From Streptomyces antibioticus (GTDB taxonomy: Bacteria > Actinomycetota > Actinomycetes > Streptomycetales > Streptomycetaceae), in contig NZ_CM007717.1 in assembly GCF_002019855.1 (NCBI RefSeq), positions 3,288,645 to 3,352,644 on the forward strand: 64,000 nt of DNA, in the 5' to 3' direction. The stretch's first letter is position 1. Every line of letters starts with the position of its first letter. This document shows, piece after piece, positions 50,428 to 59,249 of the stretch. The position numbers and the translations under genes are program-made. The notes below the pieces were generated by a model. The model was not told the DNA's origin. It made no database searches and saw nothing but the letters and a program-made list of their open reading frames with translations.

Positions 50428-51510
50428 TCACCGCAGGACCGTCAGGGCCACCACGGTGACCAATGCAACTACAGTCAGCGCGGCCCAGACCAGAGCGGTC
50501 ACACGCTCCTTGCTCGGGCGGCGGTGGACCACGATCCCGCCGGGCCCTGGGTAGGCGTAGTACACCCGGTCGGGATCGGCGCGCAGGGCCACCCGGGCGA
50601 GGGGCAGATGGCGGAGCGTGACGCGTCGCAGGATCTCGCCGTCCTTCACCGCGAGCAGCGGCGCGGCCAGCTTGCGGTGCTCGTCGTCGAGGAAGTCGGG
50701 GAGTTCCGCGCCGACGTCGCACAGCGTGCGGTGGTTCCACTGGTCGGTGCGGACCCGGAGGAAGGCCGGCGCGGACACCTTCGTCTCCTCCCGGTCGGGT
50801 GTGTGGGTGATGACGCCCTGGGTCCACACGGTGAAGCGGCCGGTGCCGCCGCACGCCTCGTCCCGCACCCGCCGCGCGCCCTTGCAGTCCGCGCAGGGGG
50901 CCAGACCGGTCCCCGAGCAGGCCGGGCAGGTGGTCTGCCGCCGGCCGAGACAGTTCGGACAGGCCACGTCCGGGCGCCGGCACCGTGTGCAGGTGGCCCG
51001 CTCCACCTCCGCCGCGTCCGGGCGGGACGCGGCGGCGGCACGGGCCCGGCGGCTGCGCGGATGCCCGGTGCCGTCGCACTCCCAGCAGGTGTCGGGGCCG
51101 CCGTGGCAGACCGCGCACTCGACATGGCGGGGGCAGTCCCGGCCGCCGCGCCCCTCGCAGGTGCCGCAGTCCTTCCTGCCGTCCTCGCAGTCCGGGCATT
51201 CCAGCTCGTCCAGCGAGCCCTCACGGACGAGTTCGTACCGCTTCGCAAGCCCCGGGTGCGCGGGCGGCGGGACGGTGTACGCGTCGAGGTCGGTGTAGGT
51301 CGGCAGCCGCGCCGGGCCTGCGCGCCGTCCCTTGTCCTTGCGGGACGTCTCCTCCCGGCGCTCGATCGACCGCAGGACCTGGCAGTCGAACAGCGACTGC
51401 CAGGAGAAGTCCGCCGCACCGGCCGCGGTGACGTGGACGCCACCGCCGCGCCGGGCGATGTGCCGTTCGACGGCCTTGAGGATCTCTTCCCTGGACGGTG
51501 CCGTGGCCAA
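50428..51510 (-). CDS. DnaJ-type zinc-finger membrane protein
   Basis: 360 residues. After a 100-residue N-terminal region come many C-x2-C pairs (ECPDCEDGRKDCGTCEGRG, CWECDGTGHP, CTRCRRPDVACPNCLG, TCPACSGTGLAPCADCKGARR), the glycine-rich repeat of the DnaJ zinc domain, from about 115 to 225. No J domain. A beta-rich region (about 230-320) and one C-terminal span (VTALVWAALTVVALVTVVALTVL) follow, so the bulk faces the cytoplasm with a tail anchor. Starts at TTG 51510 behind GAGGGGGA. Role unknown; the Trypco2 gene downstream hints at a signalling or conflict function. Confidence 0.75.
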   Translation of the reverse strand: MATAPSREEILKAVERHIARRGGGVHVTAAGAADFSWQSLFDCQVLRSIERREETSRKDKGRRAGPARLPTYTDLDAYTVPPPAHPGLAKRYELVREGSLDELECPDCEDGRKDCGTCEGRGGRDCPRHVECAVCHGGPDTCWECDGTGHPRSRRARAAAASRPDAAEVERATCTRCRRPDVACPNCLGRRQTTCPACSGTGLAPCADCKGARRVRDEACGGTGRFTVWTQGVITHTPDREETKVSAPAFLRVRTDQWNHRTLCDVGAELPDFLDDEHRKLAAPLLAVKDGEILRRVTLRHLPLARVALRADPDRVYYAYPGPGGIVVHRRPSKERVTALVWAALTVVALVTVVALTVLR

Positions 51511-51617
51511 CGCCGTTCCCCCTCGCCGCCGGAAGACGCGTGCAGGAGGAGCAGGTTAGGAGTCCGGCCCGGCCACGACAAGAGCGCCTCGTCACGCCAA
51601 GAGGCGCCCTTGTCACG

Positions 51618-53102
51618 TCACTTGTAGGCGGCGAACGCCTTCGCGAAGGCGGAGTCGCTCTGGAGGATCGAGCTGCACGTGGCGTCGGCCTGGTTCTTGG
51701 TGCCGCCCGGGCACTGCTTGTCCCGGGTGACCGACCACATCGACAGCCAGCCGAGCCCCTTGGCCTTGGCGAACGCGACGAGCTGGGTGGCGTCCTCGAC
51801 CGTGAATATCTCGGTGACGACGTCGTTCACGCCGATCATCGGGGTCACCGCGACGGTCTTCCACGCCGCGCTCTCGCTCAGCCCGAGCACGCTCTTGACC
51901 TGCGCCTGCGTCGCGGTGGCGGCCTGCTCCGCGTACGTGCCCATGTCCCCGCTGTACGCCGGGCCGTAGTCCATCGCCATGATGTTGACGGTGGCGATCC
52001 CCACGCCGTTGGCCTTCGCGTCGGCGAGCAGGCTCACGCCGTCCTGGGTCAGCCCCTCGGGCATCACCGGGAGGGTGTAGGAGACGTCGAGGCCGGGGTG
52101 GCTGCGCTGGAGCCGGGCGATGGCCTGGGCGCGGCGGGTGTTCGCCGCGGCGTTCGGCAGCGCGCCGCCCTCGACGTCGAAGTCGACCTTGGTCAGCCCG
52201 TAGGCGTCCACGACCTTGGTGTACGCCGCCGTCAGCGCGTCCACCGAGGAGCAGGTGGTGGCCAGTTCGGAGCCGGCCGCGCCGCCGAAGGAGACCCGGA
52301 CGTCACCGCCCTTGGCGCGCAGCGCGCCGATCTGGGAGGCGACGCCGTCGCTCGCGAGGTCGGTGACCCCGCCCCACTTCGGTGTGCAGCCGCCGCCGTC
52401 GGTGACGAAGGCGAGGTTGTACTCCTTCACGCCGGTCGCCGCCGTGTGCGCGAGCAGGTCGAAGGCCGGGTAGAGGGAGGTGTCGACGAACGGCGCGAAG
52501 CCGGCGGAGGCGGTCGTGCCGGTGCCGCCGGTGGGGGTCCCGCCGGAACTGGGGCTCGCGCCGGTGCTCGGGCTCGCGCTCACACTCGGACTGGCGCTGG
52601 CGCTGGCGCTGGCACTGGGGCTCGCGCTCGGGGAGGGTGCCGTCGTCGGCCTGCCGCTGGGCTCGGGCGTGGCGCCGCCGTCCGCCGAACACGACGTGCC
52701 GTCGATCCGGCAACCGACCGGATCCGCCGTGCCGTTGACGACGAACCCGACGGTGACCGACTCCCCGGCGGCGAGCCCGTCGGTGTCCCAGGACGGCGGG
52801 CCCACGGTGATGTGCTGTCCGCTGACCTTCGACCCGGCGTTCCAGAGAGAGCCGAGCTTCGCCCCGGCCGGCAGATCGAACTCCAGCTTCCAATCGCCCT
52901 TGGTCGCACCGCTGTTGTTGGTGACGACGTACTGCGCGGTGTACCCGGTCGACCAGTCGCTCGTCCTGGTGTACGCCGCCCCGACCCCGGCCGCCTGCGC
53001 GGTCCCGGTCACGAGGACGACCGCGCCGCCGACCACCGCCGCGGCGACCGCCCCGCCGATCACCTTGTTCCGACCACTGACCCTGCGCCGGTGCGTACTC
53101 AT
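51618..53102 (-). CDS. Secreted GH18 chitinase-type enzyme with CBM2
   Basis: 494 residues. Signal peptide with GAVAAAVVGGAVVLVTGTAQAA, then a family 2 carbohydrate-binding module (about 38-140; AAYTRTSDWSTGYTAQYVVTN, three Trp exposed), a Ser/Pro/Ala linker coded by SPSAS repeats (about 145-190), and a GH18 barrel. Catalytic motif is VDFDVEGG, which retains the DxDxE Glu. Likely releases chito-oligosaccharides outside the cell. ATG 53102 is used because AGGCAGG lies just upstream; ATG 53126 is in frame. No DasR-like site seen upstream. Subfamily substrate not verified. Confidence 0.88.
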   Translation of the reverse strand: MSTHRRRVSGRNKVIGGAVAAAVVGGAVVLVTGTAQAAGVGAAYTRTSDWSTGYTAQYVVTNNSGATKGDWKLEFDLPAGAKLGSLWNAGSKVSGQHITVGPPSWDTDGLAAGESVTVGFVVNGTADPVGCRIDGTSCSADGGATPEPSGRPTTAPSPSASPSASASASASPSVSASPSTGASPSSGGTPTGGTGTTASAGFAPFVDTSLYPAFDLLAHTAATGVKEYNLAFVTDGGGCTPKWGGVTDLASDGVASQIGALRAKGGDVRVSFGGAAGSELATTCSSVDALTAAYTKVVDAYGLTKVDFDVEGGALPNAAANTRRAQAIARLQRSHPGLDVSYTLPVMPEGLTQDGVSLLADAKANGVGIATVNIMAMDYGPAYSGDMGTYAEQAATATQAQVKSVLGLSESAAWKTVAVTPMIGVNDVVTEIFTVEDATQLVAFAKAKGLGWLSMWSVTRDKQCPGGTKNQADATCSSILQSDSAFAKAFAAYK

Positions 53103-53345
53103 GGGCTGCCTGCCTTCACTGTTCACGGGGTGGGACGCGGCAGCACGCTAGCGATCCCGAACCCGGCAAATCGCCCGACAGGGACGGCCGTCGACGGCCT
53201 TAGGGCGCGCTTAAGGAGCACATCGGGGACGGTTAAACGATCGTGACGGACCGAGTTCGAACGACAGCGATCGGGATTGATCGAAAGCCGCCCGGTGTCA
53301 GAATCGCCGTCCCCCGGCCCACCCGGCCTACCCGGCTCCCCCGGC

Positions 53346-54719
53346 TCACCCGGCCGCCGCCGCCCGTCTCCGTCTGCGCATCGCACCCCGGTGCCCCCTG
53401 CGGACCGGCTCGCGGCCGTCGAGCTGGAGCCACAGGCGTATCTCCGTGCCGCCGAGGACCGACGAGCCGATCCGGACGTCACCGCCGGTGGACTCGGCGA
53501 GGCGGCGCACGATGTCCAGGCCCAGCCCTGTCGAGCCGGCGGCGCCCGAACCCCGGCCGCGCGCCATCGCCGTCTCGGGGTCGGGGATGCCGGGACCCGC
53601 GTCGGACACCAGGACGATCACCGCGTCGTCGCCGTTGTGCACGTCGACCGCGAAGGCGGTGCCCTCCGGGGTGTGCCGGAAGACATTGCCGAGCAGGGCG
53701 TCCAGCGCGGCGGCCAGATCGGCGCGGGCCACGGGTATGCGCACCGGACGGTCCACCCCGGCCAGACGCACCTTGCGGCCCTCGTCCTCCGCGAGCGCCG
53801 ACCAGAACGCCATCCGCTCCCGGACCACCTCGGCCGCGTCGCACCCGGCGCCGGGTCCGGCCGCCGCCGTCTGCGGCTTGGCCTCCCGGGCCGTACGGAT
53901 GATGGTGTCGACCTCGCGCTCCAACTGGGCGACCGCGGTCCTGGTCTGCTCGGCGGCCGGGGAGTCGCCGAGCGAGGCCGCGTTCAGCCGGAGCACGGTC
54001 AGCGGGGTGCGCAGCCGGTGGGACAGGTCCGCCGCCAGCTCCCGTTCGTTCGCCAGGAGCTGGACCACCTGGTCGGCCATCGAGTTGAACGCCACGGCCG
54101 CCAGCCGCAGTTCGTTCGGCCCCTCCTCCGGCACCCGCGCCCCGAGCTTGCCCTCCCCCAGTTCGTGCGCGCCCTCGACCAGGCGCTGGGCCGGCTGGAC
54201 CATCCGCACCCCCAGCCGGTCGGCGACCGCGACCGAGCCGACCACCAGGCCCGCCCCGACGGCCGCGAGTACGGCCCAGGCCGTGGCCACGCCGTTGCTC
54301 ACGGCGGACTCGGGGACGAACACCTCGATCACGACCGTGCCGAGGCTGAGCGCGACCGGCTGGAGCAGCGCGGACCCGCCGGGCACCTCGGCCGTGGAGG
54401 CCCGGCCCAGCTTCCGTACGGCGGCGATGTCGGCGTCGGCGGCGCGCTGCCGGCCGAGGTCGACGGCGCCCCGGCCGTCACCCGCCGGGATGTGCACCGC
54501 CATCCCGTCGTCCGAGCCGGCCGAGGCCACGACCCGCTCCAACTGCTCGCGGTCGGTGGTGATGGACAGCGCCGGGACCACGACCGCCGCCTCCCGCTCG
54601 GCGTTGGAGAACGCGCGGTCGCGGGCCATCTCCTTGATGACCAGACCGAGCGGCACCGCGAAGGCGACCACGACCATCGCGGTGACCGCCAGGCAGACCT
54701 TGACCAGGGCCCATCTCAT
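53346..54719 (-). CDS. Sensor histidine kinase
   Basis: 457 residues: N-terminal span (VKVCLAVTAMVVVAFAVPLGLVI), an extracellular loop of about 115 residues, second span (AVLAAVGAGLVVGSVAVA), HAMP, then the H box ELAADLSHRLRTPLTVLRL with the phosphorylated His near residue 228, and the ATPase with LLGNVFRHTP (N), DAGPGIPD (G1) and GSTGLGLDIVRRL (G2). ATG 54719 overlaps the response-regulator stop by 4 nt (ATGA). Senses something at the cell surface; signal unknown. Tail ends in an Arg/Ala-rich stretch. Confidence 0.92.
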   Translation of the reverse strand: MRWALVKVCLAVTAMVVVAFAVPLGLVIKEMARDRAFSNAEREAAVVVPALSITTDREQLERVVASAGSDDGMAVHIPAGDGRGAVDLGRQRAADADIAAVRKLGRASTAEVPGGSALLQPVALSLGTVVIEVFVPESAVSNGVATAWAVLAAVGAGLVVGSVAVADRLGVRMVQPAQRLVEGAHELGEGKLGARVPEEGPNELRLAAVAFNSMADQVVQLLANERELAADLSHRLRTPLTVLRLNAASLGDSPAAEQTRTAVAQLEREVDTIIRTAREAKPQTAAAGPGAGCDAAEVVRERMAFWSALAEDEGRKVRLAGVDRPVRIPVARADLAAALDALLGNVFRHTPEGTAFAVDVHNGDDAVIVLVSDAGPGIPDPETAMARGRGSGAAGSTGLGLDIVRRLAESTGGDVRIGSSVLGGTEIRLWLQLDGREPVRRGHRGAMRRRRRAAAAG

Positions 54720-55423
54720 CCCGCCCACCCCGCTTCCGCCGGCGGCTCCAGCTTCACGCCGACACCCCGCAGGGTGTGCAGATAGCGCGGCCGGGCCGCC
54801 GTCTCGCCCAGTTTCCGGCGCAGCCAGGACAGATGGACGTCGATGGTCTGGTCGTCGCCGTAGGACTGCTGCCACACCTCGGCCAGCAGTTCCCGGCGCG
54901 GCACGACCACCCCGGGCCGGCCGGCGAGGAACGCCAGGAGGTCGAACTCGCGCCGGGTCAGGTCGAGTCGGGCGCCGTCCAGCTCGGCCTGACGGCGCAG
55001 CGGATCGACCGTCAGACCGCCGACCCGGATGACCGAGGAGGGCGGGGCCTCGCCGGCGGCGGAGCGGGAGCGGCGGAGCACGGCCGCCATCCTCGCCGAC
55101 AGGTGCTCCACCGAGAACGGCTTGGTCAGGTAGTCGTCCGCGCCCGCGTTGAGCAGGCGGACGATCTCCGTCTCGTCGTCGCGCGCGGTCGCGATGATGA
55201 CCGGGACGTCGGTGATGCTGCGCAGCATCTTCAACGCCTCGGAGCCGTCCAGGTCGGGCAGTCCGAGGTCCAGGACGACCACGTCGAAACGGAAATGGGC
55301 GACCTCGCGCAGCGCCTCCAGGGCTGTCCCGACGCTGCGCACGGTGTGCGAGGCGTCGGTCAGATGCCGGATGAGCGCCGAGCGTACGAACTGGTCGTCC
55401 TCGACCACGAGCACACTTGCCAT
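54716..55423 (-). CDS. OmpR-family response regulator
   Basis: 235 residues: receiver domain with VEDDQFV, phospho-acceptor Asp in VVVLDLGLPDLDG (about 53), Thr/Lys switch residues IIATARDD and DDYLTKPF, and a C-terminal winged helix (LTRREFDLLAFLAGRPGVVV...QTIDVHLSWLRRKLGE). Partner of the kinase just downstream. ATG 55423 follows TACGGT by 7 nt with no ribosome site, so translation is probably leaderless. Divergent from a small secreted-type protein at 55545, a likely target. Confidence 0.93.
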   Translation of the reverse strand: MASVLVVEDDQFVRSALIRHLTDASHTVRSVGTALEALREVAHFRFDVVVLDLGLPDLDGSEALKMLRSITDVPVIIATARDDETEIVRLLNAGADDYLTKPFSVEHLSARMAAVLRRSRSAAGEAPPSSVIRVGGLTVDPLRRQAELDGARLDLTRREFDLLAFLAGRPGVVVPRRELLAEVWQQSYGDDQTIDVHLSWLRRKLGETAARPRYLHTLRGVGVKLEPPAEAGWAG

Positions 55424-55430
55424 GCGCCGC

Positions 55431-55436
55431 ACCGTA
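55431..55436 (-). promoter_or_regulatory. -10 box TACGGT, leaderless start
   Basis: On the minus strand TACGGT (matches TANNNT) ends 7 nt before the response-regulator ATG. Confidence 0.45.
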
Positions 55437-55530
55437 CGCCATGCCGACGAGCCCGGTCGGGGCCTGTGGACAACTCCCGTCTTGTGGACAACCGGTGACC
55501 CGGTGGGCGACACCCGTGGGGCGGGTGGGG

Positions 55531-55536
55531 CAAGAT
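55531..55536 (+). promoter_or_regulatory. -10-like CAAGAT box, leaderless start
   Basis: CAAGAT ends 8 nt before ATG 55545; no ribosome site lies between. Confidence 0.38.
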
Positions 55537-55544
55537 GGCCCGCG

Positions 55545-56081
55545 ATGCGCAGAGGACTCGTACACGTACTGGCCTGGCTGCTCGCCACGGGCGCGGCGGT
55601 CACGCTGTCGTGGTGGGGTGTCCACACCGTGATGGCGGGCACCGCCTACGATCCTCCGCGCGCCCTTCCGCTGACGGCGGCGGAGGCGACCGCGACCTCG
55701 CAGGACTCCCGGCCGCTGCCCTCCGGGAACAGCGTGACGTCTCCCTCCCCCGGCCCCTCGCGCGTCCCGTCCGCGACGGCCCCGGCCCCGAGCCGCACCC
55801 CCGACGCCTCCACGTCGTCCTCGCCGAGCACCGCGCCCTCCTCCCCCGCCGCCTCCTCCGGGACGGTCAAGAGCTACGACACCGACGGCGGCCGGGTCGT
55901 CTTCGACCTCCGGAAGACCTACGCGACGCTCGTCTCGGCGACGCCGGGCGCGGGCTGGTCGATGCAGGTGTGGAAGACGGAGGCATGGATCCGGGTGGAG
56001 TTCGCCTCGGGAGCGGACCGGGTGTCGGTCTTCTGCACCTGGCACGACGGCCCGCCCCGGGTCGAGGTGGGCACGTACTGA
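55545..56081 (+). CDS. Membrane-anchored protein, unknown function
   Basis: 178 residues. N-terminal span or signal anchor (LVHVLAWLLATGAAVTLSWWGVHTVM), a long Ser/Pro/Thr-rich stalk (about 45-110) and a small C-terminal domain (TYATLVSATPGAGWSMQVWKTEAWIRVEF...CTWHD) that should lie outside the membrane. No family recognised. Divergent from the response regulator gene by 121 nt, hence a candidate target or sensor partner of that two-component system. Confidence 0.72.
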   Translation: MRRGLVHVLAWLLATGAAVTLSWWGVHTVMAGTAYDPPRALPLTAAEATATSQDSRPLPSGNSVTSPSPGPSRVPSATAPAPSRTPDASTSSSPSTAPSSPAASSGTVKSYDTDGGRVVFDLRKTYATLVSATPGAGWSMQVWKTEAWIRVEFASGADRVSVFCTWHDGPPRVEVGTY

Positions 56082-56105
56082 CCGGGGCGGCGAGACGCTG
56101 GGGTC

Positions 56106-56990
56106 TCAGCGGAACACCGACGGCGGTGGCGCCGGGGAAGCGACCGCCGACGCGTCCGTCACCGGTACCGCCCCGCCGGTGAAGTCGGTGAGCGCCCGGC
56201 CGTGTTCGACGCGGCCGGGGTGCGGGTCGGAGGCGGCCCTGCGGGTCAGTTCCGCGACCGGCAGCGGCAGGTCGGAGGCGACGAGGACCGCGTTGCCGAA
56301 CCGTTTCCCCCGGAGCACCGTCGGGTCGGCGACCAGTGCCAGTTCGGCGAACCGGGCGGCGGCGGTGGCGATCTGGCCGCGCAGATGTGCGAGCGGTGGG
56401 CCGTCCGCGAGGTTGGCGGCGTAAGTGCCGCCCGGCTTCAGGGTTCTGCGGACCTCGTCGAGGAACTCGACGGAGGTGAGGTGGGCGGGGGTGCGGGCGC
56501 CGCTGAACACATCGGATATGACGAGGTCGGCCCAGCCGTCCGGGATCTTGCCGAGCCCCTCCCGCGCGTCGAGGGAGCGCACCCGGATCCGCGCGCCGGG
56601 GTCCAGCGGCAGCCGTTCGCGCACGAGCCGCACGAGCGCGGCGTCCCGCTCGACGACCTGCTGGGTGGAGCGGGGCCGGGTGGCGGCGACGTAGCGGGCC
56701 AGGGTGAAGGCGCCGCCGCCGAGGTGCACGACGTGCAGGGGGCGGCCGGGCGGTGCGGTGAGGTCGATGACATGACCGAGGCGGCGCTGGTACTCGAAGG
56801 AGAGATGGGCCGGGTCGTCGAGGTCGACGTGCGACTGCGGCGCGTCGTCGATGAGCAGTGTCCAGGCCCGCGCCCGGTCCGGATCGGGCACGAACCGCGC
56901 CGACCCGCCGTCGACGGCCTCGGGGGCGGCGGCCGCGGCGTCCCGCTCACGGTCCCGCTCACGCCGGCTGCTGCTCCTGGACTTTCCCAT
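56106..56990 (-). CDS. Spermidine-synthase-like methyltransferase-fold protein
   Basis: 294 residues with a Rossmann fold of the spermidine synthase family: HVVHLGGGAFTLARYVAA (SAM/dcSAM loop), ERDAALVRLVRERLPL, RVRSLDAREGLGKIPDGWADLVISDVF and FLDEVRRTLKPGGTYAANL. The first 35 residues are charged and disordered. It may make a polyamine-like product, but many such Streptomyces proteins lack proof of aminopropyl transfer; catalytic tail residues are not clear to me. ATG 56990, with GACCAT 6 nt upstream and no ribosome site. Stands alone between unrelated genes. Confidence 0.78.
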   Translation of the reverse strand: MGKSRSSSRRERDRERDAAAAAPEAVDGGSARFVPDPDRARAWTLLIDDAPQSHVDLDDPAHLSFEYQRRLGHVIDLTAPPGRPLHVVHLGGGAFTLARYVAATRPRSTQQVVERDAALVRLVRERLPLDPGARIRVRSLDAREGLGKIPDGWADLVISDVFSGARTPAHLTSVEFLDEVRRTLKPGGTYAANLADGPPLAHLRGQIATAAARFAELALVADPTVLRGKRFGNAVLVASDLPLPVAELTRRAASDPHPGRVEHGRALTDFTGGAVPVTDASAVASPAPPPSVFR

Positions 56991-56996
56991 ACGTCC

Positions 56997-57002
56997 ATGG
57001 TC
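56997..57002 (-). promoter_or_regulatory. -10-like GACCAT box, leaderless start
   Basis: On the minus strand GACCAT ends 6 nt before ATG 56990. Weak match, no Shine-Dalgarno between. Confidence 0.32.
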
Positions 57003-57079
57003 GCAGGCCGGGGAGGGCGCACGGGCGGCGCCGATCCATGGGGGACCCGCGTCACCGGCGGCTCAGCACCGGGCGGGCG

Positions 57080-57463
57080 TCACCGGCAACTGTCCGCCGC
57101 CTCGATCAGACGGGCCGCCTCCCCGAGGGCGCGGCGCAGGACCGCGGGGTCCGTCGCGAGGTCCGCCTCGCCGGGCGGCACCAGCCAGTCCGAGCCCGCC
57201 ACCGGCTCGGGGGCGAGTCTCAGTCCCTGGCCGTCGGTCTCGGTGCAGACGCTGCCGGGCACGTCCCAGGCGGCCGCGGTGCCGGGCGGCACGAGGAACG
57301 CGAGCGTGTCGTCGCCGTCGTCGTGCAGAACGGGCCCCACCACCTCCCCGTCCCCCCGCCGCAGGATGTCGACCGCCTCCAGACCCTGCCGGGTCGGCAC
57401 CGTCACGAGGTCGCACGCCGTCACCGACGACGTACAGAAATCGTTGCTCTGGCTGGTCTCCAT
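57080..57463 (-). CDS. Conserved hypothetical protein
   Basis: 127 residues, cytoplasmic, no recognised family. It has three Cys and an acidic middle (DDGDDTLAFLVPPGTAAAWDVPG) with a C-terminal helix (DPAVLRRALGEAARLIEAAD). ATG 57463 follows GGAGG by 5 nt; GTG 57475 is in frame. Sits between the spermidine-synthase-like gene and the TPR regulator on the opposite strand. The clean ribosome site and the GC pattern of the frame support a real gene. Confidence 0.6.
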   Translation of the reverse strand: METSQSNDFCTSSVTACDLVTVPTRQGLEAVDILRRGDGEVVGPVLHDDGDDTLAFLVPPGTAAAWDVPGSVCTETDGQGLRLAPEPVAGSDWLVPPGEADLATDPAVLRRALGEAARLIEAADSCR

Positions 57464-57571
57464 CCCGGCCTCCACCGCGCAGCCCGCCTGTCGTCCACAG
57501 CATTCAACGCGTCACGCCGTCAACGGCTACGGCGGAAGTCCGCCGCAAAGGATGGCAGTTCATGGCAGATC

Positions 57572-57588
57572 CCGGATGAGATATCCGG
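57572..57588. repeat. CCGGAT-N5-ATCCGG inverted repeat
   Basis: Six-base arms around GAGAT, in the 265-nt gap before the TPR regulator. Possible operator, but short. Confidence 0.3.
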
Positions 57589-57728
57589 TTTGTAGCCAAA
57601 CACCGCATGGCGGCCCAATCGCAGCAGGTACGTTCTTGCCCGCCGGACATCAGGGTGATCACGTCGAAAATCGGTCGACCCGCCCCGATCCCGGCATGGT
57701 TCGACGGTTCGCACGAGAGGACCCGGCC

Positions 57729-59216
57729 ATGGCGTCGTCGACGGTGACCCCACCCCGGCCCAACCGGCCATCCCGACCCAACCTCGCCTTCCGGCACCTG
57801 CGCGGACAGCGCTCGCCGGCCGAGTTCGCCGCGCTCGTGCGGCGGGCCGCGCGCGAGATCGGCGAGCGGGTGAGCTGTGACGCGCGCTACATCGGGCGGG
57901 TCGAGGCGGGCGAGATCCGCTGTCCCAACTACGCGTACGAGCGGGTGTTCCTGCACATGTTCCCCGGCCGCACGCTCACCGATCTGGGCTTCGCGCCCCG
58001 CTCCTCCGTACGCGGACGCGGGGCGCGCGCCCCGGAGGTCACGCCCGGTGCGCACACCACGAGCCCCGCGCACCTCACGGGTGAGACGCGTGGGGCGGGT
58101 GAGACGCGCGGGGCGTACGAGCCGTATGACACGCAGAACCCGTACGACACGCACCACAACGACGAGGAGAGCGACGTGCTGCGTCGCGCATTCATGACGG
58201 GCGGAGGCGCCGCCGTGGCCGCCGTCTCGCTGGGCCCGCTGGGGTTCACCGCCGACGCCGTCGCGGCGGAGCGCCGGGTCCGCCCGGTCGGGGCCCGGGA
58301 GGCGAGCGCCCTGGAGGAGGCGGTCCGCAGGATCCGGCTGCTGGACGACCGGCACGGCGCCGACGGCCTCTACCGGCGGGCGGCCGCACCCCTGCGGGCC
58401 GCGTACGCGCTGCTGGACGCCGGGGCGACCCGGCAGGCCACCGCCGAACGGCTGCACTCCGGCGCCGGGGAGCTGGCGATCTCCGTGGGCTGGCTGGCCC
58501 ATGACTCGGGCCGCTTCGAGGACGCGCGCTCGCACTACGCCGAGGCCCTCGCCACCGCCCGGATGACCGGCGACCAGGCGCTGGAGGCGCACGCCTTCTG
58601 CAACACGGCGTTCCTCGCGCGCGACGCCGGGCGCCCCCGTGAGGCGGTGCGCGCCGCGCAGGCCGCGCAACGCGTCGCGCGCCCCCTCGGCTCACCCCGG
58701 CTGATGTCCCTGCTGGCGCTGCGCGAGGCGGGCGGCTGGGCCGGGCTCGCCGACCGGGCCGGCTGCGAACAGGCCCTGATCCGCGCCCAGGCCCTCTTCG
58801 GACAGGGCCCCCGCGACGACGACCCCGAGTGGATGAGCTTCTACGGCGAGGCCGAGCTGGAGGGCCTGGAGGCGCAGTGCTGGTCGACGCTGGGCGACTG
58901 GGGGCGGGCGGCACGGCACGCGAGCCGGGCGGCCGGACTCCAGGACCCGCACTTCACCCGGAACATCGCGCTCTACACGGCCGAGCTGGCGGACGACCTC
59001 GCGCGCGGGGGGCGCCCCGACGAGGCGGCGACGGCGGGGCTGCGGGTGCTGGACCTGTTGGACCAGGTCCAGTCGTCACGGGTGCAGGGGATGCTGGACG
59101 GCACCGCACGCGTGCTGGCGCCGCACCGGCGGGCGAGCGGGGTGTCGGCCTTCCTGGAGCGGCACGCCTCGGCACCCGGGGAACGGCAGCAGGTACCGGC
59201 GCCGCGCAGCGCGTAG
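57729..59216 (+). CDS. NsdA-like TPR-type regulator
   Basis: 495 residues. N-terminal region with LAFRHLRGQRSPAEFAALVRRAAREIG and CDARYIGRVEAGEIRCPNYAYERVF is an XRE-like helix-turn-helix; a disordered linker (about 100-155) leads to LRRAFMTGGGAAVAAVSLGPLGF, a Tat-like hydrophobic patch in mid-protein, then helical TPR repeats from about 190 (ALLDAGATRQATAERLHSGAGELA, HYAEALATARMTGDQALEAHAF, and similar) to the end. The domain order is that of NsdA/NsdB, negative regulators of differentiation in S. coelicolor. ATG 57729 follows AGAGGA by 8 nt. Target genes unknown. Confidence 0.8.
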   Translation: MASSTVTPPRPNRPSRPNLAFRHLRGQRSPAEFAALVRRAAREIGERVSCDARYIGRVEAGEIRCPNYAYERVFLHMFPGRTLTDLGFAPRSSVRGRGARAPEVTPGAHTTSPAHLTGETRGAGETRGAYEPYDTQNPYDTHHNDEESDVLRRAFMTGGGAAVAAVSLGPLGFTADAVAAERRVRPVGAREASALEEAVRRIRLLDDRHGADGLYRRAAAPLRAAYALLDAGATRQATAERLHSGAGELAISVGWLAHDSGRFEDARSHYAEALATARMTGDQALEAHAFCNTAFLARDAGRPREAVRAAQAAQRVARPLGSPRLMSLLALREAGGWAGLADRAGCEQALIRAQALFGQGPRDDDPEWMSFYGEAELEGLEAQCWSTLGDWGRAARHASRAAGLQDPHFTRNIALYTAELADDLARGGRPDEAATAGLRVLDLLDQVQSSRVQGMLDGTARVLAPHRRASGVSAFLERHASAPGERQQVPAPRSA

Positions 59217-59249
59217 CCCCCTCGTGGCCCGGAGGAGCCGGCCCGGCGG

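Noticed and set aside
53103..53345. DasR site upstream of the chitinase-type gene
   Set aside because: No ACTGGTCTAGACC-like palindrome is visible in this gap.
55501..55530. Operator between the response regulator and the 55.5-kb gene
   Set aside because: Only G-rich stretches (GTGGGGCGGGTGGGG) and no direct or inverted repeat typical of OmpR-family sites could be defended.
53346..56045. One 899-residue minus-strand protein spanning the kinase and the 55.5-kb region
   Set aside because: Only the last 457 residues are a kinase. The upstream part is out of frame with the response regulator and low-complexity; the kinase ATG at 54719 overlaps the regulator stop as usual in such operons.
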